NCBI RefSeq assembly: GCF_011682055.1
Contig: NZ_JAAQOM010000003.1
Coordinates: 457,621 to 521,620 of the forward strand
Length of the DNA stretch: 64,000 bases
Direction of reading: 5' to 3'
Source: Telluria antibiotica
GTDB taxonomy: Bacteria > Pseudomonadota > Gammaproteobacteria > Burkholderiales > Burkholderiaceae_D
Both the position numbers and the translations under genes were made by a program. Numbering within the stretch: the stretch's first letter is position 1; each line of letters begins with the position of its first letter. The notes beneath the pieces are model-generated. The model made no database searches, was not told the DNA's origin, and saw only the letters and a program-made list of their open reading frames with translations. Of the stretch, positions 28,617 to 37,381 are shown piece by piece.

Positions 28617-30539
28617 TCAGGCGGCCTGCAGTTCGGGCAGGTCGGCGCGCAGCGCGGCGGCCACCGCGCCGGACAGCCCCGCGAGGCGCGCCTTGACCTG
28701 CTCCAGGTCGTGTTGGGCCGCTTCGAAGGCGGCGATTTTCTGTTCCAGCGTGTCGGTGGCGTCGAGGATGCGCTGGATCGACGCCTGCCGGTGGCGCAGC
28801 TGGTCGCGGTGCTGGCGGATCTGCGCTTCCAGCGGCGCCATGACCACCTTCAGCCAGGCCTCGGCGTCGCCGTTCGCCTCGCGGAACGCGAATTTCACGC
28901 GCGACGCGATCGAGTCGAAGAAGCGTTCCAGCAGCGCGTTGCGGCTCGTGATGAGCAACGTGGCCGTGCCGAACTGCTTCAGGTAGATGGCTTCGATGGC
29001 ATCGATCTCGTGCCGGTAGCGGTCCAGCGACAACGTCGCGGGCTGCGCGAGCGCGAGGCCATGTTCGGTGGAGAAGCGGCGTACCATCGTCTCCATCATC
29101 GCCGCGATCTCGGCGATCTTGCCGCTCGCCGCATCGAGAGTGGCGCGCGCCTGCTCGAAGAAGGTCCGCACGGGCGCGCGCATGCCGGTCGAGAAGCGCG
29201 CGGCTTCCATCGCCGTGCGCACGGTGTCGACGTGGCCCTGTACGACGTCCATGCCGATGGCGGAGTACAGCTCCGTCGACAACGTGGTGAACACGGCGCG
29301 CGTGCCCTGCAGCTTGAACAGGCTCGCGTCGAATTCCTTCTTTTCGATCTCCACGCGCCGCATCATGTGCGCGATGACGCCCTGGTTCTTGCCGCGCAGG
29401 CTTTGCAGTTCCTGCAGCTGTTCGACGAGGTCGCGCCCGCGCGCGCCCAGCAGGGCGGCGTGCTCGTTCGTCAAGGTTGCAAGATCGTCCTGCAGCTGGC
29501 GGCGCAGGATGTCCTGGCGGGCCGGGATCAGCTGGTGGAACAGCGCCGATTCCAGCGCGCCCATGCGGCTCTTTTCGAACAGCCCGAGGTCGCCCGTGAT
29601 CTTGCCGACGAGCGCCTTCTGCGCGGAGACGGGGAACACCTGCGCATCGGCGACGCCGAGCAGCCGGGCCGCGTCGTGCTGCTGGCGCGCGATGGCGGCG
29701 TCGTTGTCCTGCGGCCTGCGCAGCTCGTCCCACAAGGCGTCGATCTTGTTCAGCACCACGATGCGTCCCGGGCCGGCGTTGATATGCGTGCGCCAGACGT
29801 CGATGTCGCTCTTCGTGACGCCCGTCTCGGCGGCCAGGATGAACAGCACGGCGTGCGCGTTCGGGATCAGGTTCAACGTCAGTTCGGGTTCCGTGCCGAT
29901 CGCGTTCAGGCCCGGCGTGTCGAGGATCACGAGGCCTTGCTTGAGCAGCGGATGCGGCACGTTGATCAACGCGTGGCGCCAGCGTGGGATCTCGACGAGG
30001 CCGTCCGCACCGAGCGTGGCGGCGAGGTCGGGGTCGTCCGGGTCGTACAGGCCGTAGCGCCGGGCTTCTTCGGGCGCGACGCGGCGCGTGAGGCTCACCT
30101 GCAGGAAGCTCTCGTGCATGCGCTCCGGTGCCGACAGGTCCAGCGGCAGCACGGTCCAGGCGTCCTGCGCGTCGCGATAATCGCTCGTGGCCAGGCGCTC
30201 GGCGCGCGTCTCGATCGGCAGCAGGCGGATGCAGGGCGCGAGGCTTGCGTCCCACGCGAACTCGGTCGGGCACATCGTCGTGCGGCCGGGGCTCGACGGC
30301 ACGATGCGCTGGCCGTAGTCGGCGAAGAAGATCGCGTTGATCAGCTCCGATTTCCCGCGCGAGAATTCCGCCACGAACGCCACCGAGAGCCGGTCGTCGC
30401 GCAGCCGCGCGAGCGCGCGAGCGACGCGCTGGTCCGCGGCCCCGTCCAGCAGCTCGGCCTTCTGCGCCCAGCCGCGATATTGTTCCAGCGCCCGGGCGAC
30501 CTGTGCGCGCCAATCCGCGTAATGTTGTAGATCCTGCAT
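28617..30539 (-). CDS. Dynamin-family large GTPase
   Basis: A 640-residue protein with a dynamin-type GTPase domain: P-loop region AEFSRGKSELINAIF, G3 DTPGLN and G4 NKID. The remaining ~350 residues are helical with coiled-coil character. Bacterial dynamin-like proteins bind and remodel membranes; that role is inferred. The ATG at 30539 (MQDLQHYADWR) is chosen because the longer frame upstream overlaps mutM antisense-like sequence with no homology. It sits between mutM and mutY on the same strand with short gaps (22 and 16 bp), so the three may be one transcript. Confidence 0.87.
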   Translation of the reverse strand: MQDLQHYADWRAQVARALEQYRGWAQKAELLDGAADQRVARALARLRDDRLSVAFVAEFSRGKSELINAIFFADYGQRIVPSSPGRTTMCPTEFAWDASLAPCIRLLPIETRAERLATSDYRDAQDAWTVLPLDLSAPERMHESFLQVSLTRRVAPEEARRYGLYDPDDPDLAATLGADGLVEIPRWRHALINVPHPLLKQGLVILDTPGLNAIGTEPELTLNLIPNAHAVLFILAAETGVTKSDIDVWRTHINAGPGRIVVLNKIDALWDELRRPQDNDAAIARQQHDAARLLGVADAQVFPVSAQKALVGKITGDLGLFEKSRMGALESALFHQLIPARQDILRRQLQDDLATLTNEHAALLGARGRDLVEQLQELQSLRGKNQGVIAHMMRRVEIEKKEFDASLFKLQGTRAVFTTLSTELYSAIGMDVVQGHVDTVRTAMEAARFSTGMRAPVRTFFEQARATLDAASGKIAEIAAMMETMVRRFSTEHGLALAQPATLSLDRYRHEIDAIEAIYLKQFGTATLLITSRNALLERFFDSIASRVKFAFREANGDAEAWLKVVMAPLEAQIRQHRDQLRHRQASIQRILDATDTLEQKIAAFEAAQHDLEQVKARLAGLSGAVAAALRADLPELQAA

Positions 30540-30561
30540 GTTTCGCGCCTCGTCGTTGGCC

Positions 30562-31395
30562 TTACCGCTGGCAGACCGCGCAATAGAACGTGGACCGCTG
30601 GCCCTGCTTGATCTGGCGGACCGGGGTGCCACAGTTGCGGCAAGGCACTCCCGCACGATCATAGACGAAATATGTCTGCTGGAAATAGCCGGATTGACCA
30701 TTTACGGCAATAAAGTCACGCAATGTGCTGCCGCCCTGCACGATGGCGGCGGCCAGGATGTCGCGGATCGCGTCGGCCAGCTTGTCGTAGCGGGCCCGGC
30801 TGATCTTGCCGGCCGCCGTCTTCGGGTTGATGCCGGCGCGGAACAGGCTCTCGCAGGCGTAGATATTGCCGACGCCGACGACGATGTCGCCCGCCAGCAG
30901 CACCTGTTTGATGGGTGCGCTGCGGTTACGCGTGGCCTTGTGCAGCAGGGCGCCGGAAAATTTGTCTTCGAGCGGTTCGACACCGAGATCGCGCAGCAGC
31001 ACGTGCTGTTCCAGCTCGCCGTCGTCGTGGTGATGCCAGAGCACGGCGCCGAACCGGCGCGGATCGTGCAGCCGCAGGACGCGCCGGCCTTCCGGCCCGC
31101 GCACGACGAGGTCGAAGTGGTCGTGCTTCTTGAGCTCGACGCCCTCCGGCAGCACGCGCAAATGGCCCGACATGCCCAGGTGGACGATCAGCGTGCCGTG
31201 CTCGAAGTTCAGCAGCAGGTATTTGCCGCGCCGGCCCGTGCCGAGGATGCGGCGGCCGACGAGCAGCTCGCGCAGATTCGGCGGAAACGGCCAGCGCAGG
31301 CCCTCGCGACGCAGCACGACGTCTTCGACGACACGGTCTTCCAAGTGCGGCGCGACACCCCGCCGGGTGACTTCGACTTCTGGTAATTCAGGCAT
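30562..31395 (-). CDS. mutM: Formamidopyrimidine-DNA glycosylase MutM
   Basis: Excises 8-oxoguanine and formamidopyrimidines. The N-terminus [13 protein letters not shown] supplies the catalytic proline and glutamate after removal of the methionine, the beta-elimination lysine is in GRRGKYLLL, and the C-terminal zinc finger has the cysteines CRNCG and YCAVC. At 277 residues it is full length. First gene of the minus-strand group mutM - dynamin - mutY, divergent from the TPR lipoprotein gene. Confidence 0.97.
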   Translation of the reverse strand: MPELPEVEVTRRGVAPHLEDRVVEDVVLRREGLRWPFPPNLRELLVGRRILGTGRRGKYLLLNFEHGTLIVHLGMSGHLRVLPEGVELKKHDHFDLVVRGPEGRRVLRLHDPRRFGAVLWHHHDDGELEQHVLLRDLGVEPLEDKFSGALLHKATRNRSAPIKQVLLAGDIVVGVGNIYACESLFRAGINPKTAAGKISRARYDKLADAIRDILAAAIVQGGSTLRDFIAVNGQSGYFQQTYFVYDRAGVPCRNCGTPVRQIKQGQRSTFYCAVCQR

Positions 31396-31487
31396 GTAGG
31401 ATTAACAACGTGAGAGGAATGTAAATTCGTGTTGCGGTGGCGCACGCGCAGCGGGTGCATGGCGTAGAATCGGACAATCTCGACGAC

Positions 31488-33293
31488 GTGGGACTTGCCT
31501 TGAAAAACGCTTTCGCCATTGTAACCCTCTCCGCACTGCTGTCGGCCTGCGCTGTGGCGCCCAAGCAGCAGCAACCGGCCCAGAACCTGTCCGACCAGCC
31601 GCTCGCCGCCGCCGAAGCCCGCGACCATCCCGACAGCGCCACGAAGAAAGGTGACGACACCGACGAGAAGCTCCCGAACGTCAACATGAGCCCGGCCATG
31701 ATGACGCAGCTGATGCAGGCCGAGATGGCGTACAAGAACGGCGACTGGCAAGGCCCGTACTTGACGATGATGAGCCTGGCCCAGCAGACGAAGGACCCGC
31801 GCCTGGCCAAGCGCGCCGCCGAGATGGCGCTGTCGGCCAAGCAGGCCGACGATGCCCTCGCCGCGGTCAAGCTGTGGCGCCAGTACGCGCCGGACTCCGA
31901 AGAGGCGAGCCAGTACTATCTGGGGTTGATCATCCTGTCCGACAACCTCGGCGAGGCCGAAACCATCTTGAAACAGCGTTTGGCGGAAGCGACCCCCGGT
32001 GCGCGCGGCCTCATGATGTTCCAGATGCAGCAGCTGCTGCTGCGCGCGAAGGACAAGGACGCGGCCACCGCGATGCTCGAGCGCCTCGTGGCGCCCTACG
32101 GCGACCTGATGGAAACGCACGTCGTGCTGGCGCAGGCCGCGCTGACGCGCAACGACAAGGCCGCCGCGCAGCGCGAGGCCCAGGCCGCCCTGAAGATCAA
32201 GCCCGATTCCGAGATCGCCGCCCTCACGCTGGCCCAGGTCAGCGAAAGCGAAGGCGGGGCCATCAACGTCCTGAAGGACTTCCTCGCCACCCACCCGGAC
32301 GCGCGCGAGGTGCGCGCCGCCTATGCCCGCCTGCTCGTCAACGAAAAGCAGTACGAGGCCGCGCGCCAGGAATTCCTCACGCTCGACAAGGCCCTGCCCG
32401 ACAATCCGGGCACCCTGTACGCGCTGGGCATCCTGTCGATGCAGATGAACGACCGCCCGGCCGCGGAAAAATATTTCACCCGCTTCGTCGACGTGATGGA
32501 CAAGGCGCCGGAAGACGAGCGCGACCCGTCGAAGGCCGTCATGATCCTGTCCCAGCTCGCGGAGGAGCGGGGCGACTACAAGGCCGCGGCCGACTGGCTC
32601 GACCGGCTCGACAGCGAAGACCCGAAGATCCAGTTTGGCGCCCAATTGCGGCGCGCGCAGTTGACCGCGAAGCAGGGCGACGTAACCGGCGCGCGCAAGC
32701 TGCTGGGCACGCTGAAGACGAGCGACAAGACGGAGCAGGCGCAGACCGTGCTCGTCGACGCCCAGATCCTGCGCGACGCGGGCCAGCCCAAGGAAGCGTT
32801 CAAGCTGATGGAGCAGGGCGTCAAGCGCTTCCCGGACAATATGGATTTCCTGTACGACTACGCGCTGATGGCCGAAAAGCTGGGCAAGACGGCCGTCATG
32901 GAAAAATCGCTGCGCAAGGTCATCGCCAAGTCGCCGGAGAATATGCAGGCCTACAATGCGCTCGGCTACTCGCTGGCGGACCGCAACGTGCGCCTGAAGG
33001 AAGCGTATCAACTCATCGACAAGGCCCTCAAGATGGCGCCGGGCGACCCGTTCATCCTCGACAGCATGGGCTGGGTGCAATATCGCATGGGTAAGCTGGA
33101 CGATGCGGAAACCCATCTGCGCAAGGCCTACACCTTGCGCAGCGATCCGGAGATCGCCGTGCACCTGGGTGAGGTGCTGTGGAAAAAGGGCCAGAAGGAC
33201 GATGCCCGCAAGCTGTGGCGCGAAGCCCAGGTCAAGGATCCGAAGAACGATGCGCTGAAGAGCACACTGGCGCGCCTTCACGAGACTCTGTGA
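31488..33293 (+). CDS. Tetratricopeptide-repeat lipoprotein
   Basis: About 601 residues. A signal peptide (NAFAIVTLSALLSAC) ends in a lipobox, then a charged stretch and many TPR helices, for example AYNALGYSLADRN and LDSMGWVQYRMGKLDDAETHLRKAY. The start is uncertain: GTG at 31488 or TTG at 31500 both place the signal peptide correctly, while the ATG-like frame further upstream does not. TPR proteins serve as protein-interaction scaffolds; this one lies immediately before lolB in many betaproteobacteria, which suggests an envelope role. A 10-bp perfect hairpin follows the stop. Confidence 0.88.
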   Translation: MGLALKNAFAIVTLSALLSACAVAPKQQQPAQNLSDQPLAAAEARDHPDSATKKGDDTDEKLPNVNMSPAMMTQLMQAEMAYKNGDWQGPYLTMMSLAQQTKDPRLAKRAAEMALSAKQADDALAAVKLWRQYAPDSEEASQYYLGLIILSDNLGEAETILKQRLAEATPGARGLMMFQMQQLLLRAKDKDAATAMLERLVAPYGDLMETHVVLAQAALTRNDKAAAQREAQAALKIKPDSEIAALTLAQVSESEGGAINVLKDFLATHPDAREVRAAYARLLVNEKQYEAARQEFLTLDKALPDNPGTLYALGILSMQMNDRPAAEKYFTRFVDVMDKAPEDERDPSKAVMILSQLAEERGDYKAAADWLDRLDSEDPKIQFGAQLRRAQLTAKQGDVTGARKLLGTLKTSDKTEQAQTVLVDAQILRDAGQPKEAFKLMEQGVKRFPDNMDFLYDYALMAEKLGKTAVMEKSLRKVIAKSPENMQAYNALGYSLADRNVRLKEAYQLIDKALKMAPGDPFILDSMGWVQYRMGKLDDAETHLRKAYTLRSDPEIAVHLGEVLWKKGQKDDARKLWREAQVKDPKNDALKSTLARLHETL

Positions 33294-33305
33294 AATAATG
33301 GCAAT

Positions 33306-33329
33306 CGACGGACGCTGCGGCGTCCGTCG
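33306..33329. terminator. Hairpin between the TPR gene and lolB
   Basis: CGACGGACGC / GCGTCCGTCG, a perfect 10-bp stem with a TGCG loop, followed by the weak T tract TTATTT. It may be an inefficient terminator or an attenuating structure ahead of lolB. Confidence 0.55.
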
Positions 33330-33387
33330 CTTATTTGCCCGCTTATTTGCCCGCTTATTTGCTCGCTTACTGACTCGCTGATTGATG
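33328..33387 (+). repeat. 12-bp tandem repeat leading into the lolB start
   Basis: Five consecutive 12-bp units: CGCTTATTTGCC twice, CGCTTATTTGCT, then the degenerate CGCTTACTGACT and CGCTGATTGATG. The last unit contains the probable lolB start codon. Confidence 0.8.
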
Positions 33388-33999
33388 CCGATGCACCCAT
33401 TGTCCCGTTTCGTTTTCGCAGCCGCATGTGCCGCTGCCCTGGCCGGCTGCGCCACGACCGCCAACGTCCCGCTCGCCAACCCGACTGCCCAGGTAAGCGC
33501 TTACCGCGACACCATCGACTTGAGCGGCCGCCTGGCCGTGAATTACCTGAAGGATGGCCAGCCACAACCGATCAGCGGCAATTTCACGTGGACGCAGCGT
33601 CCTGGCCGCATCGACGTCGCGCTGTTCTCGCCGCTGGGCCAGACCGTCGCCGAGATCACCGTGACGCCCGGCACGGCCACGTTGAAACAGTCCGGCCGTG
33701 AGCCTCGCGTGGAAAAGGACATCGACGCGCTGACGGCGGCATCCCTCGGCTGGACCCTGCCCGTGAGCGGCCTGCGCGACTGGCTGCAAGGCTATGCCGT
33801 CGATACGGCCGGCAAGCGCTTCGTGGCGTCGCCCGCGCGCGACAGCGTCGTCACGAACGACGGCTGGCGCTTGCGCTTCGTGGAGTGGCAGAACGGCCCG
33901 GGCGGTGCCCCGATGCCGCGCCGCATCGATGCCGAGCGCAGCACGACGGCCGTCGGCGATGCGCTGACGATCCGCATCGTCATCGATCCGGTGGCCTGA
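33385..33999 (+). CDS. lolB: Outer-membrane lipoprotein receptor LolB
   Basis: Accepts lipoproteins from LolA and inserts them in the outer membrane. About 204 residues: signal peptide and lipobox ALAGC, then the half-barrel domain with LSGRLAVNYL, GNFTWTQRPGRIDVALFSPLG and LPVSGLRDWLQG. Candidate starts are ATG at 33385 or 33391; no clear ribosome binding site precedes them, because a 12-bp tandem repeat occupies that position. ispE starts one base after the stop. Confidence 0.93.
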   Translation: MPMHPLSRFVFAAACAAALAGCATTANVPLANPTAQVSAYRDTIDLSGRLAVNYLKDGQPQPISGNFTWTQRPGRIDVALFSPLGQTVAEITVTPGTATLKQSGREPRVEKDIDALTAASLGWTLPVSGLRDWLQGYAVDTAGKRFVASPARDSVVTNDGWRLRFVEWQNGPGGAPMPRRIDAERSTTAVGDALTIRIVIDPVA

Positions 34000-34000
34000 C

Positions 34001-34900
34001 ATGACGGCGACATCGCTGCACGACTGTCCGGCGCCGGCCAAGCTGAACCTGTTCCTGCACGTCGTCGGCCGGCGGCCGGACGGCTACCACCTGCTGCAAT
34101 CCGTGTTTCAACTCATCGACCGCAGCGACACCTTGCACTTCGACTTGCGCGACGACGAGCGCATCGTGCGCACGACGGATGTGCCCGGTGTGCCCGAAGA
34201 GCAGGACCTGATCGTACGTGCGCTACGCGCGCTGCAGGCGGAGTACGCACGCCGGCACGGCCAACTGCCGCCGGGGATAGCTGTCGCCGTGGAGAAGCGC
34301 TTGCCGATGGGTGGCGGCCTCGGCGGGGGCTCGTCCGACGCGGCCACGGCGCTGATGGCGGCCAACCACTTGTGGCAGGCCGGGCTGACGGATGCGGAAT
34401 TGATCGCGCTGGGGTTGCCGCTCGGGGCCGACATCCCGTTCTTCCTGTTCGGCGAGACGGCCTTTGCGGAAGGCGTGGGTGATGCGCTGCAGGCGGTACC
34501 GGGGCCGGATTGCTGGTATGTCGTCATCGAACCGGGCGTGGCCGTGCCGACCGTTGCAATTTTTACGGCCCCCGATTTGACAAGAAACACGAAAGCCATC
34601 ACAATATCGGACTTTTCCAGACGACATGTCGAATCGAATGATTTGATTGGGTTCGGGAAAAATGATTTGCAGGACGTGGCAGCCCGCCTGTTCCCGCCGG
34701 TAGCCGAGGCGATCGAATGGTTGGGAAGTTACGGAGCGGCCAGGATGACTGGTTCCGGATCGTGCGTGTTTTGCGCGTTCTCCACAGAGCAGGAAGCCGA
34801 GCGGGTACTGGCACAGGTACCGGGGCGGTGGAGGGCGTGGAAAGCGCATGCACTGCAGAGTCATCCGATGAAATCGCTCTTGCAAATCAATGAGTTGTAG
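34001..34900 (+). CDS. ispE: 4-diphosphocytidyl-2-C-methyl-D-erythritol kinase
   Basis: Phosphorylates CDP-methylerythritol in the non-mevalonate isoprenoid pathway. The 299 residues carry the GHMP-kinase signature PMGGGLGGGSSDAATAL, the N-terminal substrate loop CPAPAKLNLFLHVVGRRPDGYH, and GSYGAARMTGSGSCVF near the C-terminus. It follows lolB without a gap and precedes tRNA-Gln, as in many betaproteobacteria. The last ~300 bp are less GC-rich than the rest of the gene. Confidence 0.97.
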   Translation: MTATSLHDCPAPAKLNLFLHVVGRRPDGYHLLQSVFQLIDRSDTLHFDLRDDERIVRTTDVPGVPEEQDLIVRALRALQAEYARRHGQLPPGIAVAVEKRLPMGGGLGGGSSDAATALMAANHLWQAGLTDAELIALGLPLGADIPFFLFGETAFAEGVGDALQAVPGPDCWYVVIEPGVAVPTVAIFTAPDLTRNTKAITISDFSRRHVESNDLIGFGKNDLQDVAARLFPPVAEAIEWLGSYGAARMTGSGSCVFCAFSTEQEAERVLAQVPGRWRAWKAHALQSHPMKSLLQINEL

Positions 34901-34909
34901 AATAAAATT

Positions 34910-34938
34910 TTGCCTGTCGACGCATTCGGCGATATAAT
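34910..34938 (+). promoter_or_regulatory. Sigma-70 promoter of tRNA-Gln
   Basis: TTGCCT at 34910-34915 and a perfect TATAAT at 34933-34938, spaced by 17 bp. The expected start point is about 28 bp before the mature tRNA. Confidence 0.75.
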
Positions 34939-34972
34939 TATCGAATGCAGCGACGAGCTGTAGTTTCAGTGT

Positions 34973-35049
34973 AGGGGAATCGCCAAGCTGGTTAAGGCAC
35001 CGGATTTTGATTCCGGCATACCAAGGTTCGAATCCTTGTTCCCCTGCCA
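34973..35049 (+). tRNA. tRNA-Gln (anticodon TTG)
   Basis: A 77-nt cloverleaf with encoded CCA. The acceptor stem is AGGGGAA / TTCCCCT, the anticodon stem CCGGA / TCCGG encloses the loop TTTTGAT with anticodon TTG at 35007-35009, and the T-arm contains GGTTCGAATCC. It has its own promoter, and a terminator follows 56 bp after the CCA. Confidence 0.98.
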
Positions 35050-35104
35050 AAGTTTCTTTGCCTGAGCTGACGATGACGAGTGCTCCAGCAGGCAGATAAA
35101 AATG

Positions 35105-35133
35105 GAGCCGCCAATGAGCGGCTCATTTTTTTT
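35105..35133 (+). terminator. Rho-independent terminator after tRNA-Gln
   Basis: GAGCCGC / GCGGCTC stem with a 6-nt loop, followed by ATTTTTTTT. It separates the tRNA from prs. Confidence 0.9.
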
Positions 35134-35208
35134 GTGGTTCAGCGCTCATCATTCGACGATCAGCGGCTTTCAAGTTCTTCTTTCAACGCTTACATCTCTG
35201 GGACTCCC

Positions 35209-36159
35209 ATGGCTTACGAAAACCTGATGGTTTTTACCGGCAATGCCAATCCGGCGCTAGCAGAAGGGGTCGCAAAAAACCTCGGCATTCCTCTCGGCAA
35301 AGCCGTGGTCTCGAAGTTCTCCGACGGCGAAGTCATGGTCGAAATCAACGAGAACGTTCGTGGCAAGGACGTCTTCGTCCTGCAATCGACCTGCGCTCCC
35401 ACCAATGACAGCCTGATGGAAATCATGCTGATGGTCGACGCTCTCAAGCGCGCCTCGGCTGGCCGCATCACCGCGGCGATTCCGTACTTCGGCTATGCCC
35501 GCCAGGACCGTCGTCCGCGTTCGGCGCGCGTCGCGATCTCGGCCAAGGTCGTTGCCAACATGCTGCAGGAAGCGGGCGTCGAGCGCGTCCTGATCATGGA
35601 CTTGCACGCCGACCAGATCCAGGGCTTCTTCGATATCCCGGTCGACAACATCTATGCGTCGCCGCTGCTGCTGGGTGACCTGCAGAAGCGCAACTACGAC
35701 GACCTGCTCGTCGTGTCGCCGGACGTGGGCGGCGTCGTGCGCGCCCGCGCGCTGGCCAAGCGCCTCGGCTGCGACCTGGCGATCATCGACAAGCGCCGTC
35801 CGAAGGCGAACGTGTCGGAAGTCATGAACATCATCGGTGAAGTCGAAGGCCGCAACTGCGTGATCATGGATGACATGGTCGATACGGCAGGCACGCTGAC
35901 GAAGGCCGCCGAAGTGCTGAAAGAGCGCGGCGCGAAGAAAGTCGTCGCGTACTGCACGCACCCGGTGCTGTCCGGCCCGGCGATCGAGCGCATCGCGAAC
36001 TCGCCGCTGGACGAACTGGTCGTCACCGACACGATCCCGCTGAGCCCGGCCGCCCAGGCGTGCGGCAAGATCCGCCAGCTGACCTGCGCACCGCTGCTGG
36101 CCGAGACGTTCAAGCGTATCGTCAAGGGCGATTCGGTCATCTCGCTGTTCGTCGATTAA
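35209..36159 (+). CDS. prs: Ribose-phosphate pyrophosphokinase
   Basis: Makes PRPP from ribose 5-phosphate and ATP, the entry metabolite for purines, pyrimidines, histidine and tryptophan. The 316 residues are standard. The PRPP-binding loop is [15 protein letters not shown] and the flexible catalytic segment [28 protein letters not shown] is the ATP-contacting region. The ATG at 35209 ([15 protein letters not shown]) is the family start; the longer open frame runs back into the tRNA terminator and is not real. Confidence 0.97.
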   Translation: MAYENLMVFTGNANPALAEGVAKNLGIPLGKAVVSKFSDGEVMVEINENVRGKDVFVLQSTCAPTNDSLMEIMLMVDALKRASAGRITAAIPYFGYARQDRRPRSARVAISAKVVANMLQEAGVERVLIMDLHADQIQGFFDIPVDNIYASPLLLGDLQKRNYDDLLVVSPDVGGVVRARALAKRLGCDLAIIDKRRPKANVSEVMNIIGEVEGRNCVIMDDMVDTAGTLTKAAEVLKERGAKKVVAYCTHPVLSGPAIERIANSPLDELVVTDTIPLSPAAQACGKIRQLTCAPLLAETFKRIVKGDSVISLFVD

Positions 36160-36475
36160 TTTCGCGGAATGCATGGTGGGCACGGGGTGCCCACCCTACG
36201 GCCGAACGATGGCGCCGTAACAAATGGCCGCCGAATGATGGTGCCGTAACAATGATGTAGGGTGGGCTCCCCGAGCCCACCAAAACGCATGAATATCCGT
36301 GAACACGGCGCGCAAGGCAAAATGCCGGCGCGCCGTTGGCACATAAGCTGTACAGAATTTCTTGAGCGTGCGCGAGCGCGCTCTTTTACCGATGTCCCTG
36401 GTCGCGGGGGCATCACAATCCGGGTAACCGGGTCGGCACATGCCGGCATTCGGACCCACACTTTGGAGTAACACC
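36160..36475. other. Intergenic region prs - rplY with repeats
   Basis: 316 bp without a gene. It contains two REP-like copies (36174-36199 and 36257-36281), a 29-bp imperfect tandem duplication between them (starting at 36201 and 36230), and a GC-rich hairpin near 36304-36335 (ACGGCGCGC / GCGCGCCGT). The leader of rplY follows. Confidence 0.8.
36174..36281. repeat. REP-like pair flanking a 29-bp duplication
   Basis: Copies in opposite orientation at 36174-36199 and 36257-36281. Between them the phrase GCCGAACGATGGCGCCGTAA is repeated 29 bp later as GCCGAATGATGGTGCCGTAA. Confidence 0.85.
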
Positions 36476-37063
36476 ATGAAAGTAGTCGCATTTGCACGTA
36501 CTCAGCAGGGGACCGGAGCGAGCCGCCGCCTGCGCAACGCCGGCCAGACCCCGGGCATCATCTACGGTGGCGCCGCTGCCCCGGAACTGATCGCCCTGGA
36601 TGGCAACGCGTTGTTCCACGCGCTCAAGAAAGAAGCTTTCCACGGCTCGATCCTGGATCTGGAACTGGACGGTAAGACGCAGAAAGTCCTGCTGCGTGAC
36701 TTCCAGATGCACGCATACAAGCAACTGGTCCTGCACGCTGACTTCCAGCGCGTCGACGCTACGCAAGCGATCCACACCAAGGTCGCCCTGCACTTCGTCA
36801 ACGCCGACGTCTCGCCGGCCGTCAAGCTGAGCGGCGCCATCGTGTCGCACGTGCTGAACGAACTGGAAGTGTCCTGCCTGCCGGGCCAACTGCCGGAATT
36901 CATCACCGTCGACCTGTCGAACCTGGAAGCCGGCCAGTCGGTCCACGTGTCGCAGCTGACCCTGCCGGAAGGCGTGACCGTGGTCGCCCACGGCCAGGAC
37001 CAGACCGTCGCCACCTCGTCGATCCCGCGTGGTGCCGCAACGGCCGAAGCCGCTGCAGAGTAA
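36476..37063 (+). CDS. rplY: 50S ribosomal protein L25 (long, CTC-type)
   Basis: A 5S rRNA-binding ribosomal protein of 195 residues with the L25 domain ([16 protein letters not shown]) and the extra CTC C-terminal beta domain ([22 protein letters not shown] and [17 protein letters not shown]). The ATG at 36476 has GGAG 8 bp upstream. It lies in the expected place between prs and pth, and ends at a terminator. Confidence 0.96.
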   Translation: MKVVAFARTQQGTGASRRLRNAGQTPGIIYGGAAAPELIALDGNALFHALKKEAFHGSILDLELDGKTQKVLLRDFQMHAYKQLVLHADFQRVDATQAIHTKVALHFVNADVSPAVKLSGAIVSHVLNELEVSCLPGQLPEFITVDLSNLEAGQSVHVSQLTLPEGVTVVAHGQDQTVATSSIPRGAATAEAAAE

Positions 37064-37104
37064 TTGCTGCGCCGACCGCTGGTTCGTCCGGCGGCGCACA
37101 CATC

Positions 37105-37138
37105 AAACCCGTCGCGACGCGAGTCCGGCGGGTTTTTT
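37105..37138 (+). terminator. Rho-independent terminator after rplY
   Basis: AAACCCG / CGGGTTT stem followed by TTT, 42 bp after the rplY stop. Confidence 0.8.
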
Positions 37139-37143
37139 GTTGC

Positions 37144-37341
37144 CTAGATCAGGCCCAGGTTCAGCGCCTTCAGCGTGGCCGCGGCCCGCGTCGAGCATGC
37201 CAGCTCGCGGAAGATGCTTTCCACGTGCGTGCGCACCGTCGACGGACTGATCTGCAGGATCCGCGCCGCCTCCTTGTTGCTTTCGCCCAGGCTGATACGG
37301 CGCAGCACGTCGACTTCGCGCTCGGACAGCAGGCTCCTGCG
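37144..37341 (-). pseudogene. 3' remnant of a LuxR-type regulator
   Basis: The last ~65 codons of a LuxR-family regulator: LLSEREVDVLRRISLGESN and STVRTHVESIFRELAC form the helix-turn-helix, ending in LKALNLGLI and a stop at 37144. Upstream of the HTH the frame has no recognisable protein and the DNA instead belongs to a hydrolase gene on the other strand. The HTH closely resembles the C-terminus of the HD-LuxR protein at 39041-40471, so this was probably a paralogue. Any frame running further upstream is antisense noise. Confidence 0.8.
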
Positions 37342-37381
37342 CGTCGCCGCCGGGACGTGGTCGCCGCCCGCCGCCGCTGCC

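Noticed and set aside
35080..35208. N-terminal extension of prs
   Set aside because: The in-frame extension runs through the tRNA-Gln terminator and lacks homology; the ATG at 35209 gives the normal family start.
36335..36355. Sigma-54 promoter before rplY (TGGCACATAAGCTGT)
   Set aside because: The -24 part fits but the -12 element has GT instead of GC, and a sigma-54 promoter for a ribosomal protein would be unexpected.
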